DNA of 64,000 nt. It comes from Euglena gracilis. Its lineage: Eukaryota > Euglenida > Euglenophyceae > Euglenales. This document shows, piece after piece, positions 33,555 through 43,740 of the stretch. A program made the position numbers and the translations under genes. The notes beneath the pieces are model-generated. The model saw nothing but the letters and a program-made list of their open reading frames with translations, ran no database searches and was not told the origin of the DNA. The stretch lies in the NCBI GenBank assembly GCA_039621445.1, contig CP154954.1, positions 25,370,954-25,434,953 on the forward strand, written 5' to 3'. How positions within the stretch are numbered: the first letter of the stretch is position 1; each line of letters starts with the position of its first letter.

Positions 33555-33941
33555 TTAAATTGTTCTCTGTAGTGGAGCCCTCAGATTTGTCCATTGTTTC
33601 TCACATGATTTTGATGTTTGCTTGTTAGAAGGTGTGCCTTCTGTGAAGTAGTTCTGGATGTTGTTCTGATTTATGTCGCTTGTATGCTGAAATTGTGGTG
33701 TTTTGGCATACATTCTGTTGTTTTTGATTGTATTGTTGTCCAGGTGTAATTTCTTGTGGTTTTTTTGTTCCTTATGCAACATTGCCAATGCCCTCTTGTT
33801 TTCAAGGAACGTGTACATTGTTTGTGGTTCGCTCGCATGTTGTTTGTGAATGTCATTATATTTGATGGTGTTTCTCACAGTTGATGAATTTCTCTTTGTT
33901 TTTGTGGGGAAAATGTTCCTTTTTGATGTGTTGTTTCGCAT
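33555..33941 (-). CDS. Asn/Lys-rich open frame inside transposon
   Basis: A 128-codon minus-strand frame (MRNNTSKRNIFPTKTKRNSS.. ENKRALAMLHKEQKNHKKLH.. NIQNYFTEGTPSNKQTSKS) ends at 33555, just inside the left terminal repeat. The complementary strand is T/G-rich, so the openness could be compositional. It might be the 3' exon of a minus-strand gene that includes 34367-34517. No family recognised. Confidence 0.25.
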   Translation of the reverse strand: MRNNTSKRNIFPTKTKRNSSTVRNTIKYNDIHKQHASEPQTMYTFLENKRALAMLHKEQKNHKKLHLDNNTIKNNRMYAKTPQFQHTSDINQNNIQNYFTEGTPSNKQTSKSCEKQWTNLRAPLQRTI

Positions 33942-33984
33942 TTCACCTGCTTCGGATCTTTTATGTGTTTCTGAAAGGGTGTTG

Positions 33985-34250
33985 TTCCACTGGTGGCATA
34001 ATTGAGCACTTTTTGAAGCAAAATTACTTTTTATGCCACTGGTGGCATAAAAAAGTAAAAAGGATGTTCAAATGTGCCTTTTTTTGAGACTCCTCTTCTG
34101 TGTCCTTGGTAGATGCTATTTTACAGTTACACACCTGAAAATGCTTATTTTTTTGGCCAACAGCTGATTGTTTTTGCCACCAGTGTCAAAAGACGCTCTG
34201 AATGTCTGGTGACGTGTCTAATTCTACTTTTCTGCCATTTGTGTCATAAA
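33985..34250. repeat. Four subterminal copies of the TIR palindrome
   Basis: TTCCACTGGTGGCATAATT (33985-34003), the perfect 20-base palindrome TTATGCCACTGGTGGCATAA (34031-34050), TTTTGCCACCAGTGTCAAAA (34172-34191) and TCTGCCATTTGTGTCATAAA (34231-34250). They share the TGCCAC-tg-GTGNCATAA core of the termini and decay with distance from them. Confidence 0.8.
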
Positions 34251-34366
34251 AATGGAATGCGAGCTGAAATGAAGTGTATATTTGTATATGTTTGCATATG
34301 TTTGAATGAAGCCAGTGACGTGCGGTTTCCTTGCCAGAATGCATTCATCTTCATTTTCTACCTTGC

Positions 34367-34517
34367 AGGTGTGATTCAAGGCCAGAAGTCCTTTGAAGCC
34401 CCTTCCTCTTTTTCTTCAGCGTATCCCAAGTTTCAAGCTCAAGTCTTCCATCCTGATCATCATCCCCACCTCCAGCTGAACGGTGTTTTTCAACACCTGG
34501 CTCCCACACTCTCTGGT
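34367..34517 (-). CDS. Minus-strand exon inside transposon
   Basis: Bounded on the minus strand by ATACTCAG/ACCAGAG (acceptor) and CTGCAAG/GTAGAA (donor). It reads QRVWEPGVEKHRSAGGGDDD then QDGRLELETWDTLKKKRKGL and QRTSGLESHLQ. An acidic patch followed by a basic patch fits a nuclear or DNA-binding accessory protein, but that is only inference. It is transcribed away from the plus-strand gene, so the element would have two divergent genes. Confidence 0.4.
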
Positions 34518-34604
34518 CTGAGTATGTTTTTGCAGTGCATATGGTTGGCCCCTGCTGTTGCCTCTTTTTGGCTGTGTTGATAGTCTGTTTTTCTATGGTG
34601 GTGA

Positions 34605-34735
34605 TGGGGTGGTGTTGGGGGTGGGTGGGGGGGGGGGGCGGGGTTTGTGGGTTGGGGGGGGATGGGGGGTGCGGGGGGGGGGGCGGGCGCGTGGGGGGGG
34701 GGTTGTTGGGGGGTGGGGGGCGGGGGGGGGGGGTG

Positions 34736-34766
<31 letters not shown>

Positions 34767-34845
34767 TGGGGTGGGGCGGGGTGGGGGGGGGGGGGGGGGG
34801 GGGGGGGGGGGAGGGGGGGGGGGGGGGGGGTGGGGGGTTTTTTTT

Positions 34846-34907
<62 letters not shown>

Positions 34908-34915
34908 TTTTTTCA
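34605..34915. repeat. G-run then T-run low-complexity tract
   Basis: About 230 bases of nearly uninterrupted G, with single T, C or A, followed by about 75 bases of T. It lies between the two divergent gene candidates, where promoters would be expected. Sequencing or assembly error is likely in part. Frames through it are meaningless. Confidence 0.9.
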
Positions 34916-34933
34916 TCGTTGACAGAAACCATA

Positions 34934-37211
34934 ATGGCGAAATCCCTTGCAGCATCTGATGTTCGTGGTGTGATGAACGATGGCCTTGAAATGGTGAACA
35001 GGAATTGCACAGAGGCAGCAAGTTGTGGGGAGACGTTGGGTAGGATCATTGCGGAAGGCACCTGGCAGAGTGTTGACGACATGATTCGAACAGCTCTGGA
35101 ACAGCATTCGCCGGCTTTTCAGTACCTCACCCTTGTTAATAACCTTCGTGTGAAATCCCGCACAGGTGTCTGCATTGACTTGCAACACGCCCTTGCAATT
35201 GCCGAGGATGCTTTCACGTGTGCTGTGGGCGGGCAGCACCAAGCCCGTCATTATGCGGTGCATAATTTCTTTCGTGGTGCATTTTACCTGTATTTGAGCC
35301 TACGGCACCTCGTAATACCACGGGCCCAATTCATTGAGAATAGCGTCTCCCGTCTACCCTCAGCCGGGCTGATCAACGTGTATTGGCTCCCACCGGGTTG
35401 GTGCCCTACGCCGCATACACTGTTGCACAGCAGGCAACTAATTCCCTCCTAGACGTTTGGGCTGAGATCAAAGGTAAAACCGTCGGAGTTTGGGTGGATA
35501 ATTTCTATAAGCGACACTTTGGGGTGAATCCTGGGAACACAGACACATCTCTGAATGGTTGCCGTCCTCCTTAACACTCCCACGTTGGGAACGTGGCAAG
35601 GTTATCTTTCTGTGATGACCTGCTCCGGAGGGTCAACTTTGCCAGTTCTTCTTTCGCCGTCTCTGACAAGGAGCTTATGTCGTTTGTACAGGGTGCTTTC
35701 ATGGGTTTCACGGCAGAAGCAATTCGCGTTCCTCTAGATGTTCCGAGGGGCAAGATCCGTGGCCCCAAATGGTGTGATTTGTCGCTAGAACCCCATGGAA
35801 CAGCTAGCCACGTGGATCTGCTCAAAACCCTCAAGGTGGTCTTCCAGGTTCAGCAGCACAATGAACGTGTAATAACGTTGCTGTCGGATGAGAACACACA
35901 CTCCCGTGTGATACGATGGATGTACAGCCGAACGTACCGTCATCTAGCCATTCACGAGCACATACAAAGCTGTGTTTTGTTGTACGGGGTGTGGCATGCT
36001 TACAAGAATGTTTGCCTCCATCTGCACCACGTGTTCTTTCACATTTGGATTTACCTGGACAAGGGCTTGGCGGTACCCACAGACGCTGTTCCATTGCCTC
36101 ATGTGAACGGTGTTCAAAAACTCGGCCACATCGAACGTCTTGTTGCGACAATCTTGCTCCTTATGAGCGAACTACTGCCTATGATCCAAGGACCAAGAGA
36201 TTGACCGCATACGTGTTTTGTTTTATCGCGTGACACGGTCATTCACTGTCGGCCAAACAGGTTCTGTCTTTAGACCAGTCTGTTGCATGAAAGGAGTTGT
36301 TGTATGCCTCGAGTTTGGCAGAGAATAAAGGCAAACGAGTTCGGTCGCGCCTGCACCAACTGTTGCAATTTCGGCTACTGATTTCTGTCCAGCATTGTTT
36401 GCTATTGGATACAAGGTTTGTACATGCACATGGGACGGGCGTAAGCTGGGGTCGGGTGTTTGTGCTCGCCAAGCTCTTCAGTGGTCACTTTCTATGCTGA
36501 TCCGGTTACATCCGACAGATTATTTAAGGGTCCGTTACGTGAAGACAATCACACAAGCACTCTTATTCTGAAGGTAGTGGCACGTTGTGGCTCCAGGAGT
36601 GGTCCACTGTGAAGAGCTATGTGAGGCACATCTCAGCAAAGTTACACGAACGATGAGACAATTTGGTGCACATTCGGGCCAACAAGACTACTCGAATATG
36701 TTCTTGCTCACACCACCTAGTAGGAAGATGAGGGAGCATTGTGCCAGCGTTCCGGAGCGTGTCCGTTGTGTCGTTCGTGAACGTGTCCTGGATTTCGTGA
36801 AATCATCATTTATCCTGCCTACTGTGCGGTGGACATCAAATGGCTCGATTTCCATCCCGGACATCATGTCGTACACCACAGAACAGCCCCTTGTTCCTTT
36901 GCTGAGGCCCGTAGCGGAGGAAAGCATCATGGCGTCCCTACGCAGTAATTTGCGAACCCTGGTGCAAGAGCATAAGGCAACATCTGCGTTTGTAAGCATG
37001 TTGGAATCAATTTTCCAAAGAAGGTCATTGGAACATACACGAGGAGGAGGAAGTGTTGCAGCGGTTGGAATTTGAGCTGCAGAATACAGGTCCAAGGGTT
37101 TCACGTAAGCGACATCGAGCAGTTTCTCAGCCACAGTGCTCGTCGGATGTGGTACAGCTGGCACGTATTGTGCCCGGACCTTCCAGTTCATGCAGAACGA
37201 CGCAATCCTAG
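34934..37211 (+). pseudogene. Putative transposase-like protein of the 3.9-kb element
   Basis: Starts at ATG 34934 (MAKSLAASDVRGVMNDGLEM.. CTEAASCGETLGRIIAEGTW..). After a frame change near 35385 comes VPYAAYTVAQQATNSLLDVW then AEIKGKTVGVWVDNFYKRHF and GVNPGNTDTSLN, where WVDN could be the first acidic position of a DDE-type core. Next come VAVLLNTPTLGTW, a piece from about 35600 (FVQGAFMGFTAEAIRVPLDV), LLSDENTHSRVIRWMYS (a second acidic candidate) and VLLYGVWHAYKNVC (about 35970). The 36360-36560 region (GRKLGSGVCARQALQWSLSM, RVRYVKTITQALLF) and 36587-37075 follow. The tail EEEEVLQRLEFELQNTGPRV.. SRKRHRAVSQPQCSSDVVQL ends at TAG 37209-37211. At least five frame changes mean introns, decay or sequencing errors. 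I recall similar proteins as unnamed in dinoflagellate genomes, unverified. Confidence 0.5.
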
Positions 37212-37357
37212 CCTGGTGTTGTCATCATATCGGTGTCCAACCAACGGTGATCAAAGACTGCATGATCTTTGTGAGAGGGTTCTTCTTCACAATGGGATTA
37301 GGGCAAGTTGTACAGTCAGGCTCATGCTATGTGGATCACCTTGTTTTCATCCAGTTC

Positions 37358-37383
37358 GTCAATTTATGACACTAGTGGCATAA
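37358..37383 (-). repeat. Right terminal inverted repeat
   Basis: GTCAATTTATGACACTAGTG followed by GCATAA; its reverse complement matches the left terminus at 23 of 26 positions. It lies about 150 bases after the stop codon of the plus-strand gene. Confidence 0.75.
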
Positions 37384-38525
37384 GTTGAACTTAGGACGCC
37401 ATGTCCCATGCATTTCGACCCACAGGCAGAGAAAGCAAAAAACCTTCAGCGAAAATTACAATTGGTCCACAGCTCAGCCCGCTTCTTCCAGTTCACAGCG
37501 CACCATATGATGGCCTGAATACTAACCCGTGACGTGCAAACGGTTCGCCATTTCCGCACCTTTTTTGTTTCCATGTCGCTGCTTGCGGTGCCCAGTTCGG
37601 GCTGGATTGGAGGATCAATGCCACCAAGGGGGGGTGGTGTCATCCAGCCTGCCCAAACTTTCAGCCATTTCAGCACCCCTGGCCCATGGGTCCTCGTAGG
37701 GGCTGTTCAGAAAGGGTCAGTCCAGCCCGTTCAGAGGTAGATATTCCATACCTGCCCCTGGGAAACGGCCTGCATCGCTGACCTGCCTCATAGGAGCCTG
37801 CTCCAACGCTTGCACCCGCTGACCTGTCTTCCATTAATCTTTAAGGATTTTCATGCTTTTTTTTTTGAAAAACTATTTTCCCCCAGTCGAAAAAAAATTG
37901 CTTCCGTTTTTTCCCCTCATTTTGATCCCGATTTTCTGTGACAAAAATTGCCAATTTTGCCATTTTTGCATTTTTTTGGTCAACAAATGACCAAAAAAAC
38001 CTTTTTTTTATGCAAATGAAAATCTTTTCCTGGTGGAGGTGGAATTTCTTCTTCCTTTCTAGTAGAAAGTGCACATCCCGGGGAGCTCCTGAAGGATTTT
38101 ACATATGCAATTTTCTTTTTTTTGTATTATTTTGTGTTTTTTTGTGCCTTCTTTTTTGCGCCTGTGCGTTGGAAGAGTTGTTTTTTTTTTTTGGCGTCGT
38201 GTTCTCCAAGGATCCATATGTTGCGTTCCCTCTCCCTGGTGGATGAGGCTGGTGGCCAGATTTTGGCCAGGTTTTCTGATAAACACATGATCGCAAATCA
38301 GCACAAAATTTGGACTTCCCAAAAACACAGGTAATCACAAATGACCACCAACAGCTGATTTTTTGCAACGTGAAGTTTGGTGTGTTGAAATTATTCTGCC
38401 ACCTGAGGATTAAATTTTCCCACAATTTCTCTGAGGACGAATTTTGGGAACAAACATTGAACACAGGGCTGTCTTTCAGAAATTTCCATCCCATCACATT
38501 CAATGATCGTCAGGGTAAAGTACCA
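37384..38525. other. Unassigned
   Basis: AT-rich from 37840 on. Nothing recognised. Confidence 0.4.
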
Positions 38526-38529
38526 ACTA

Positions 38530-38705
38530 CCTCCCCCCCCCCCGCCCGCTTGTCCCCCCTCCTCCTTACATGCAAACTTGGCCCCCCCTAAAATTGACCT
38601 TTAGCCTTTAGCGCGTGGCTGCTGAAATTCTTAATTTTTCAAACTTGGCCCCCCAAAGGATGGCCCCCTGGCCTTACCTTCAATCATGGCACGGGGAGGG
38701 GGAGG
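38530..38705. mobile_element. TA-flanked MITE with ATGCAAACTTGG core (176 bp)
   Basis: Ends CCTCCCCCCCCCCGCCCGCT and ..GGGGAGGGGGAGG are flanked by TA at 38528-38529 and 38706-38707. The core holds TTACATGCAAACTTGGCCCC twice (the second partial) and CTTACCTTCAATCATGGC. Relatives are at 23656, 56455, 58595 and 60020. Confidence 0.65.
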
Positions 38706-39083
38706 TAATTGCCTTTTGCCCTTTGTGTTTGGAAAAAGACGAATTCTGTTGTCTTTGGACTTCCGCCCAATGCATCAAAACAAGCACGTTCCCTGCCCCC
38801 CCCTCAGGCAGGGCTGGACGGGAATCCCCACAATCTCACTTGGGTGGGGGGTCATCCTGGTGGTAGGGGGTCCACCACCTGGGCCTTCCCTTTGTTTCCG
38901 GTGGTACCTTTACGTCCAACTTTTCTTCCGGCGCCTCGGTGCCAATGGAGTTTTCTTTGAACGGGTGCCACGGTGGGCGGGGTCGACCCCCCCCCTCCCA
39001 GGCCTTCCCGTACAGCCCTGCCCCCCCCCAGGGCAACCGCCTGCAGGTGCTTCTTCCCCTGACCCTCCCTTCAGAGGCAGCCG

Positions 39084-39511
39084 ATGGGCTGTGCCACCTC
39101 ACGCCCCAGCGCCCCCGGCCCTGCCGAGGCTCCCCCGGTCGCCGACCCCCCGGCCGGGCCCAACGACCCCACGCGGCCCTGCCTCCCGACCCGGCGGAAC
39201 AACGAGGGAGGGGCACAGAGACCGGAGGAGAGTGGAGGCCGGTGGGGGCGACGGTGCCGTAGGAAGCCGGGCGACCCCGTGGGGGACCGGCGCGGTTGGC
39301 GCTGTGGTTTGATCCGGGTCGGGACAGTGGCCCGGCCCCGCCTCCCCCGGCGCGCCGTCCGCCGACCGCCTCGGCCTCGGTCCCTGGCCACGGCTCCGGC
39401 GACCCCGCCCATTGCCGGCGCGCCGCCACCCGGAATGGGCGGTCAACGGAGCGCCGCACCGTCTCGTTCGATGGCTTGGAGCAGGTGGAGGAGGAGCCCT
39501 CTCCCAGCCAG
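39084..39511 (+). CDS. MGC-start protein, paralogue of the 11.3-kb gene
   Basis: Exon 1 begins ATGGGCTGTGCCACC at 39084 after CCTTCAG, encoding MGCATSRPSAPGPAEAPPVA then DPPAGPNDPTRPCLPTRRN. A later piece (about 39440-39511) encodes RSTERRTVSFDGLEQVEEEP then SPSQ, aligning with ALFDLLEQEEEEHSPNQ of the 11.3-kb gene at the same position before the exon end. Here the exon end is followed by GCATTC, so the intron would begin GC rather than GT, or the site is mutated. Lipid anchoring via MGC is inferred. The exon that should follow was not found nearby, and MITE copy 39599-39978 sits just downstream. The function is unknown. Confidence 0.5.
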
Positions 39512-39598
39512 GCATTCGGTCCCCAGTGGGCCTGCCCCCCCGCCGCCGAGTTTTTTGGGTGAAAAGCTGTTTTGTTGAAGGTCAATCGCTGTTGCGAG

Positions 39599-39978
39599 CA
39601 GGCTTTTGTTTAACGGATTGCAGTACCTCCCCGGGGGCTGGACTGCATAATCCAAATTTGGCTAGTGGGATTTCTAGCAGACCCCCCGGGGGGTCTGCTA
39701 GCAGGGCTAGCTAGTGGAAAAATTTTTTCCAGTGGCCGGCGCGAAGCGCAGGAAATTTTTTTGGGACCCCCAAAAATGGCAAAAAATGCCCGTTTTTGGC
39801 CATTTTTGGGAAGTTTTGGAACAAAATCAGCCAAAAACCTATTAAAGGCCTCATTTCCACCTCGGCGCGCAGCGCCGGAGGAATTTTTTTTTCCAGTTAG
39901 CTGATCCATTTTTTCCAGTGTCAAGCCGATTGGCTAGCCAGCCCCCCCCCCCCCCGGGGTTCCTTAAGCAAAAGCCTG
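39599..39978. mobile_element. hAT-like MITE family A, copy 2 (380 bp)
   Basis: Begins CAGGCTTTTGTTTAACGG and ends CCTTAAGCAAAAGCCTG. Flanked by perfect 8-base duplications GTTGCGAG at 39591-39598 and 39979-39986. The internal hairpins are GGCGCGAAGCGC (39738) and GGCGCGCAGCGCC (39863). This clean duplication fixes the family's ends and the 8-bp rule. Confidence 0.95.
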
Positions 39979-39986
39979 GTTGCGAG

Positions 39987-41219
<1,233 letters not shown>

Positions 41220-41289
41220 CGCACCGTTTGCCTGTCCCATCAACCTCCGCGTGCTTCTCCAGGAGGAAACGGAGATGGTCCATTCCCCA

Positions 41290-41447
41290 GCGGCCCAGGG
41301 AAACCCTCCGCGAAAGGAGCGGCGGAACGCCGTCACCTTTGACCTCCCGACGGAGCCCGGGCTCCCCCGCACCAAGGGGTTCCGCGACCTCCCGTTTGCC
41401 TTTGCCAAGGTTGCTGCCGTGGGCTTTGCTGCCAAAAACCTTGCGGG
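41290..41447 (+). CDS. Exon with RNAVTFDLPTEPG motif
   Basis: The plus frame reads PPRKERRNAVTFDLPTEPGL then PRTKGFRDLPFAFAKVAAVG and FAAKNLAGHW. The RR-x-x-VTFD words parallel ERRTVSFDGLEQ in the 39-kb gene, so this could be a further exon or another member of that family. The surrounding sequence is microsatellite on one side and tandem repeat on the other. Confidence 0.4.
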
Positions 41448-41514
41448 CCATTGGGTGCGCATGTGTATGTTTTTCCCCGGGGGGGCTTCTAAAGGATTTT
41501 GCATGCAATTTGTG

Positions 41515-41735
41515 TTTCTTTTGTGTGTTTTTTGTGTTATTTGCAGTTTATTTGTGTGTTTTTTTTGTGTTTATTTGCAGTTTATTTGTGTTTTATTTGT
41601 GTTTATTTGCAGTTTATTTGTGTGTTTTTTTGTGTTTATTTGCTGTTTATTTGTGTTTTTTTTGTGTTTATTTGCAGTTTATTTGTGTGTTTTTTTGTGT
41701 TTATTTTGCAGTTTATTTGTTTTTTTTTTGTGTCA
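41515..41735. repeat. Tandem repeat of TTTATTTGCAGTTTATTTGTG
   Basis: About six to seven units of 31-35 bases, each containing a T-rich tract and TTTGCAG (once TTTGCTG). Every unit looks like an intron 3' end. Confidence 0.85.
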
Positions 41736-41928
41736 CGTTTTTTGAGGGTCGATGTTGCGTCCCCCTCCACCTGTTGAGATTTGGATAATAGAGTATGGGT
41801 GGAACAGCCGAACGTCAAAAAAATTTACATCGAACATTCTGCATTCCTGATGATGCACCCACACGCCGAAGCATGGGGGAAAAAGTGCTGAAAGAATTGG
41901 AAGAAATAGAAGAACCCTCTGACCCGGC

Positions 41929-42030
41929 GCCGAAGGTGCCGGGGGCCCGGAAAAGGCTGTGAATGAAAATTTCAATTCAAAAAATTGAGTTAAAATTTTC
42001 TGGGTCCCCCCTGGACCCCCCCCCCCCGGG
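41929..42030. repeat. GGCGCC-GAA-GGTGCC hairpin and C/G run
   Basis: CCGGCGCCGAAGGTGCCGGG near 41932, then A/T-rich words and GGACCCCCCCCC/GGGGGGG. Same parts as the hairpin-bearing repeats elsewhere. Confidence 0.5.
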
Positions 42031-42281
42031 GGGGTGTCTGCTAGGGGCAGGCACCCTAAATCACCCCCTTCCCCCCCCCGCAGACATTCATTTAGTGTGG
42101 TACGCCAAGGTAGTCTTTTTGTGGTTCACCGTGGACACCAAGATTGTTGGTGGTTCACATATGGACACCAAAAATTTTTTATGGTTCACATGTGTACACC
42201 AAAAAAATATTATGGTTCACATGTGTGCCGCGGCAAAAACTCAATTGTGCGCCGCGTGCACCGCGGGAAAAAATTTGCGCT

Positions 42282-42498
42282 GCGGAGCAGTGCACTAAGT
42301 GAAAGTCTGAAGTCAATGTTGCGGCTCTATGAATGTTTTCCAAAAAAAGAAGGATTTGACAGTTGGGAAACGCTTCCATTCATCACGGTGGATGACATAG
42401 CACGAATGGCGATTCCCCAAGGAGTTCGGCGTTTGATGGAGGAGGCCAAAAAATTGATTGGTCCCACATCCTCCACCGTTGTGAACCGTGTCTGGGAG
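42282..42498 (+). pseudogene. Exon interrupted by MITE
   Basis: The plus frame SLKSMLRLYECFPKKEGFDS then WETLPFITVDDIARMAIPQG, VRRLMEEAKKLIGPTSSTVV and NRVWE runs up to the MITE insertion point. The target duplication TCTGGGAG (42491-42498) is inside the frame; after the MITE the frame continues EPQLEPA then stops. The composition is clearly protein-like. It could be part of the transposase of the 1.66-kb element, or a captured host exon. No family recognised. Confidence 0.5.
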
Positions 42499-42916
42499 CA
42501 GGCTTTTGCTTAAGGGCTTGCAGTACCCCCCCGGGGGGGCTGGACTACAGCTAGTCCAAATTTGGCCAGTGGGATTTCTAGCAGACCCCCCCCGGGGGGG
42601 TCTGCTAGCAGAGCTAGCTAGTGGAATTTTTTTTTCCAGTGACCGGCGCGAAGCACCAGAAATTTTCTTTGGGACCCCCCAAAATGGCCCCAATAGCCCG
42701 TTTTTGGCCATTTTTGGAAATTTTTGGAACAAAATCAGCCAAAACCCTATTAAAAACCTCATTTCCACCCCGGCGCGCAGCGCCGGAGGAAAATTTTTTT
42801 CCAGTGGGGGGGGGGACCCCGGGGGGGAAGGGGTGTCCTAGCTAGTCCATTTTTTCCAGTGTGTAGCCGATTGGCTAGCCAGTACCCTCCCCCCGGGGTC
42901 CTTAATCAAAAGCCTG
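42499..42916. mobile_element. hAT-like MITE family A, copy 3 (418 bp)
   Basis: CAGGCTTTTGCTTAAGG start and CCTTAATCAAAAGCCTG end, with perfect target duplication TCTGGGAG (42491-42498 and 42917-42924). The internal hairpin GGCGCGAAGC is at 42645-42654. Confidence 0.95.
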
Positions 42917-42944
42917 TCTGGGAGCCCCAGCTTGAACCAGCCTG

Positions 42945-43430
42945 AACCGGCGTTTGGGAAGCCAGTTCGGGCAGGAAATTTCTGCCCGAACCGGCGTCCA
43001 GGGCAACAGGGCAGGTGAAACATTTAAATTTCGAAGAAAACAGGGTCGGAACGTGCGATCGCCGATTTTCAGAGCGCTGTGCATTGTGGCTGAGTTCTGA
43101 GGGTACCAAGCGAAAGGTCTCGATGAGAGCTTTCAATTGATATGCTGTATGGTTCCTGCGCTGGGGGATTTGACAAATTAATATGCCAAATTTTGGAATA
43201 CACAAACGCTGAAATAAGAGTTCTGTTACGGTTTTATTCTGTGGACATCTGTCAAAAGCCCTTGACAAGCGCTTTCGATGGATGGGCAACCCCACTGTCC
43301 CAAACATGGGAATTTGGGGTGATTACTCAGACGCCGGTTCGAGCGTGAAGCCAGAGCCCCCTAGAAACGGCTTCAAAAACTGTCCCAGGCACTGACTTCA
43401 CGCCCGAACCGGCGTCTGGGACACAGTTCT
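42945..43430. repeat. GAACCGGCGTC inverted/direct repeats
   Basis: CCTGAACCGGCGTTTGGGA (about 42941), CCCGAACCGGCGTCCAGGG (about 42986), the inverted GACGCCGGTTCGAGCGTG (about 43331) and CCCGAACCGGCGTCTGGGA (about 43402) share one core. They lie inside the 1.66-kb element. Confidence 0.65.
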
Positions 43431-43740
43431 CAATATGGTAGTGGTGGATGTTTCTAACCCATGTGAACCTCTCAATTGACCCTGGGATATGGGTGCCGCA
43501 CATGCAATAGGGCTCTGCATGTACGGTACAAGGGAGTGGCGACCCTTCTCCAACCACAGCGGTGGGGTGTGATTGAGCCAGGGCCAAGGTTCACAATGTG
43601 ACACGTGGCTGAGGTGCCGACAGATGAATCAATAAATTTTGTGGACACCAAATGTGTTTTTTTTGTGGTTCATTTGTGGACACCAAAAAAAACTGTGGTT
43701 CACACGTCTTTTTTTTTGAACCACACTAAATGAATGTCTG

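Larger units (their letters stand above)
33445..37383. mobile_element. Candidate DNA transposon with 26-bp TIRs (3.9 kb)
   Basis: Termini 33445-33470 and 37358-37383 are inverted repeats matching at 23 of 26 positions around a CACTAGTG core. The internal left side holds four further copies of the terminal palindrome. Inside are a plus-strand multi-piece gene (34934-37211) and minus-strand exon candidates (34517-33555), separated by a G-rich/T-rich tract. Such subterminal repeats usually bind the transposase, as in Ac or En/Spm. No clean target duplication was found; a TTAGGAC heptamer lies in both flanks (33432 and about 37390) but not at the borders. The superfamily is undetermined: the CACTA start invites comparison with EnSpm, but the protein does not look like a Tnp2 that I can recognise. 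Confidence 0.65.
42081..43740. mobile_element. Terminal-inverted-repeat element (1.66 kb)
   Basis: CAGACATTCATTTAGTGTGG-T at 42081-42101 is perfectly inverted at 43720-43740. Flanking decamers CCCCCCCCCG and CCCCTCCCCG agree at 9 of 10 positions, a possible 8-10 base target duplication in low-complexity sequence. Subterminal TGGTTCACNTGTGNACACCAAAAA units line both ends (42105-42230 and 43640-43715). The interior holds an exon candidate and MITE A copy 3. A CAG start would suit hAT; duplication of 9 or more bases would suit Mutator-like elements. Confidence 0.72.

Noticed and set aside
34351-35452. Glycine- or proline-rich proteins across the G run
   Set aside because: Frames through about 230 bases of G and 75 of T carry no information; the gene is taken to start at 34934.
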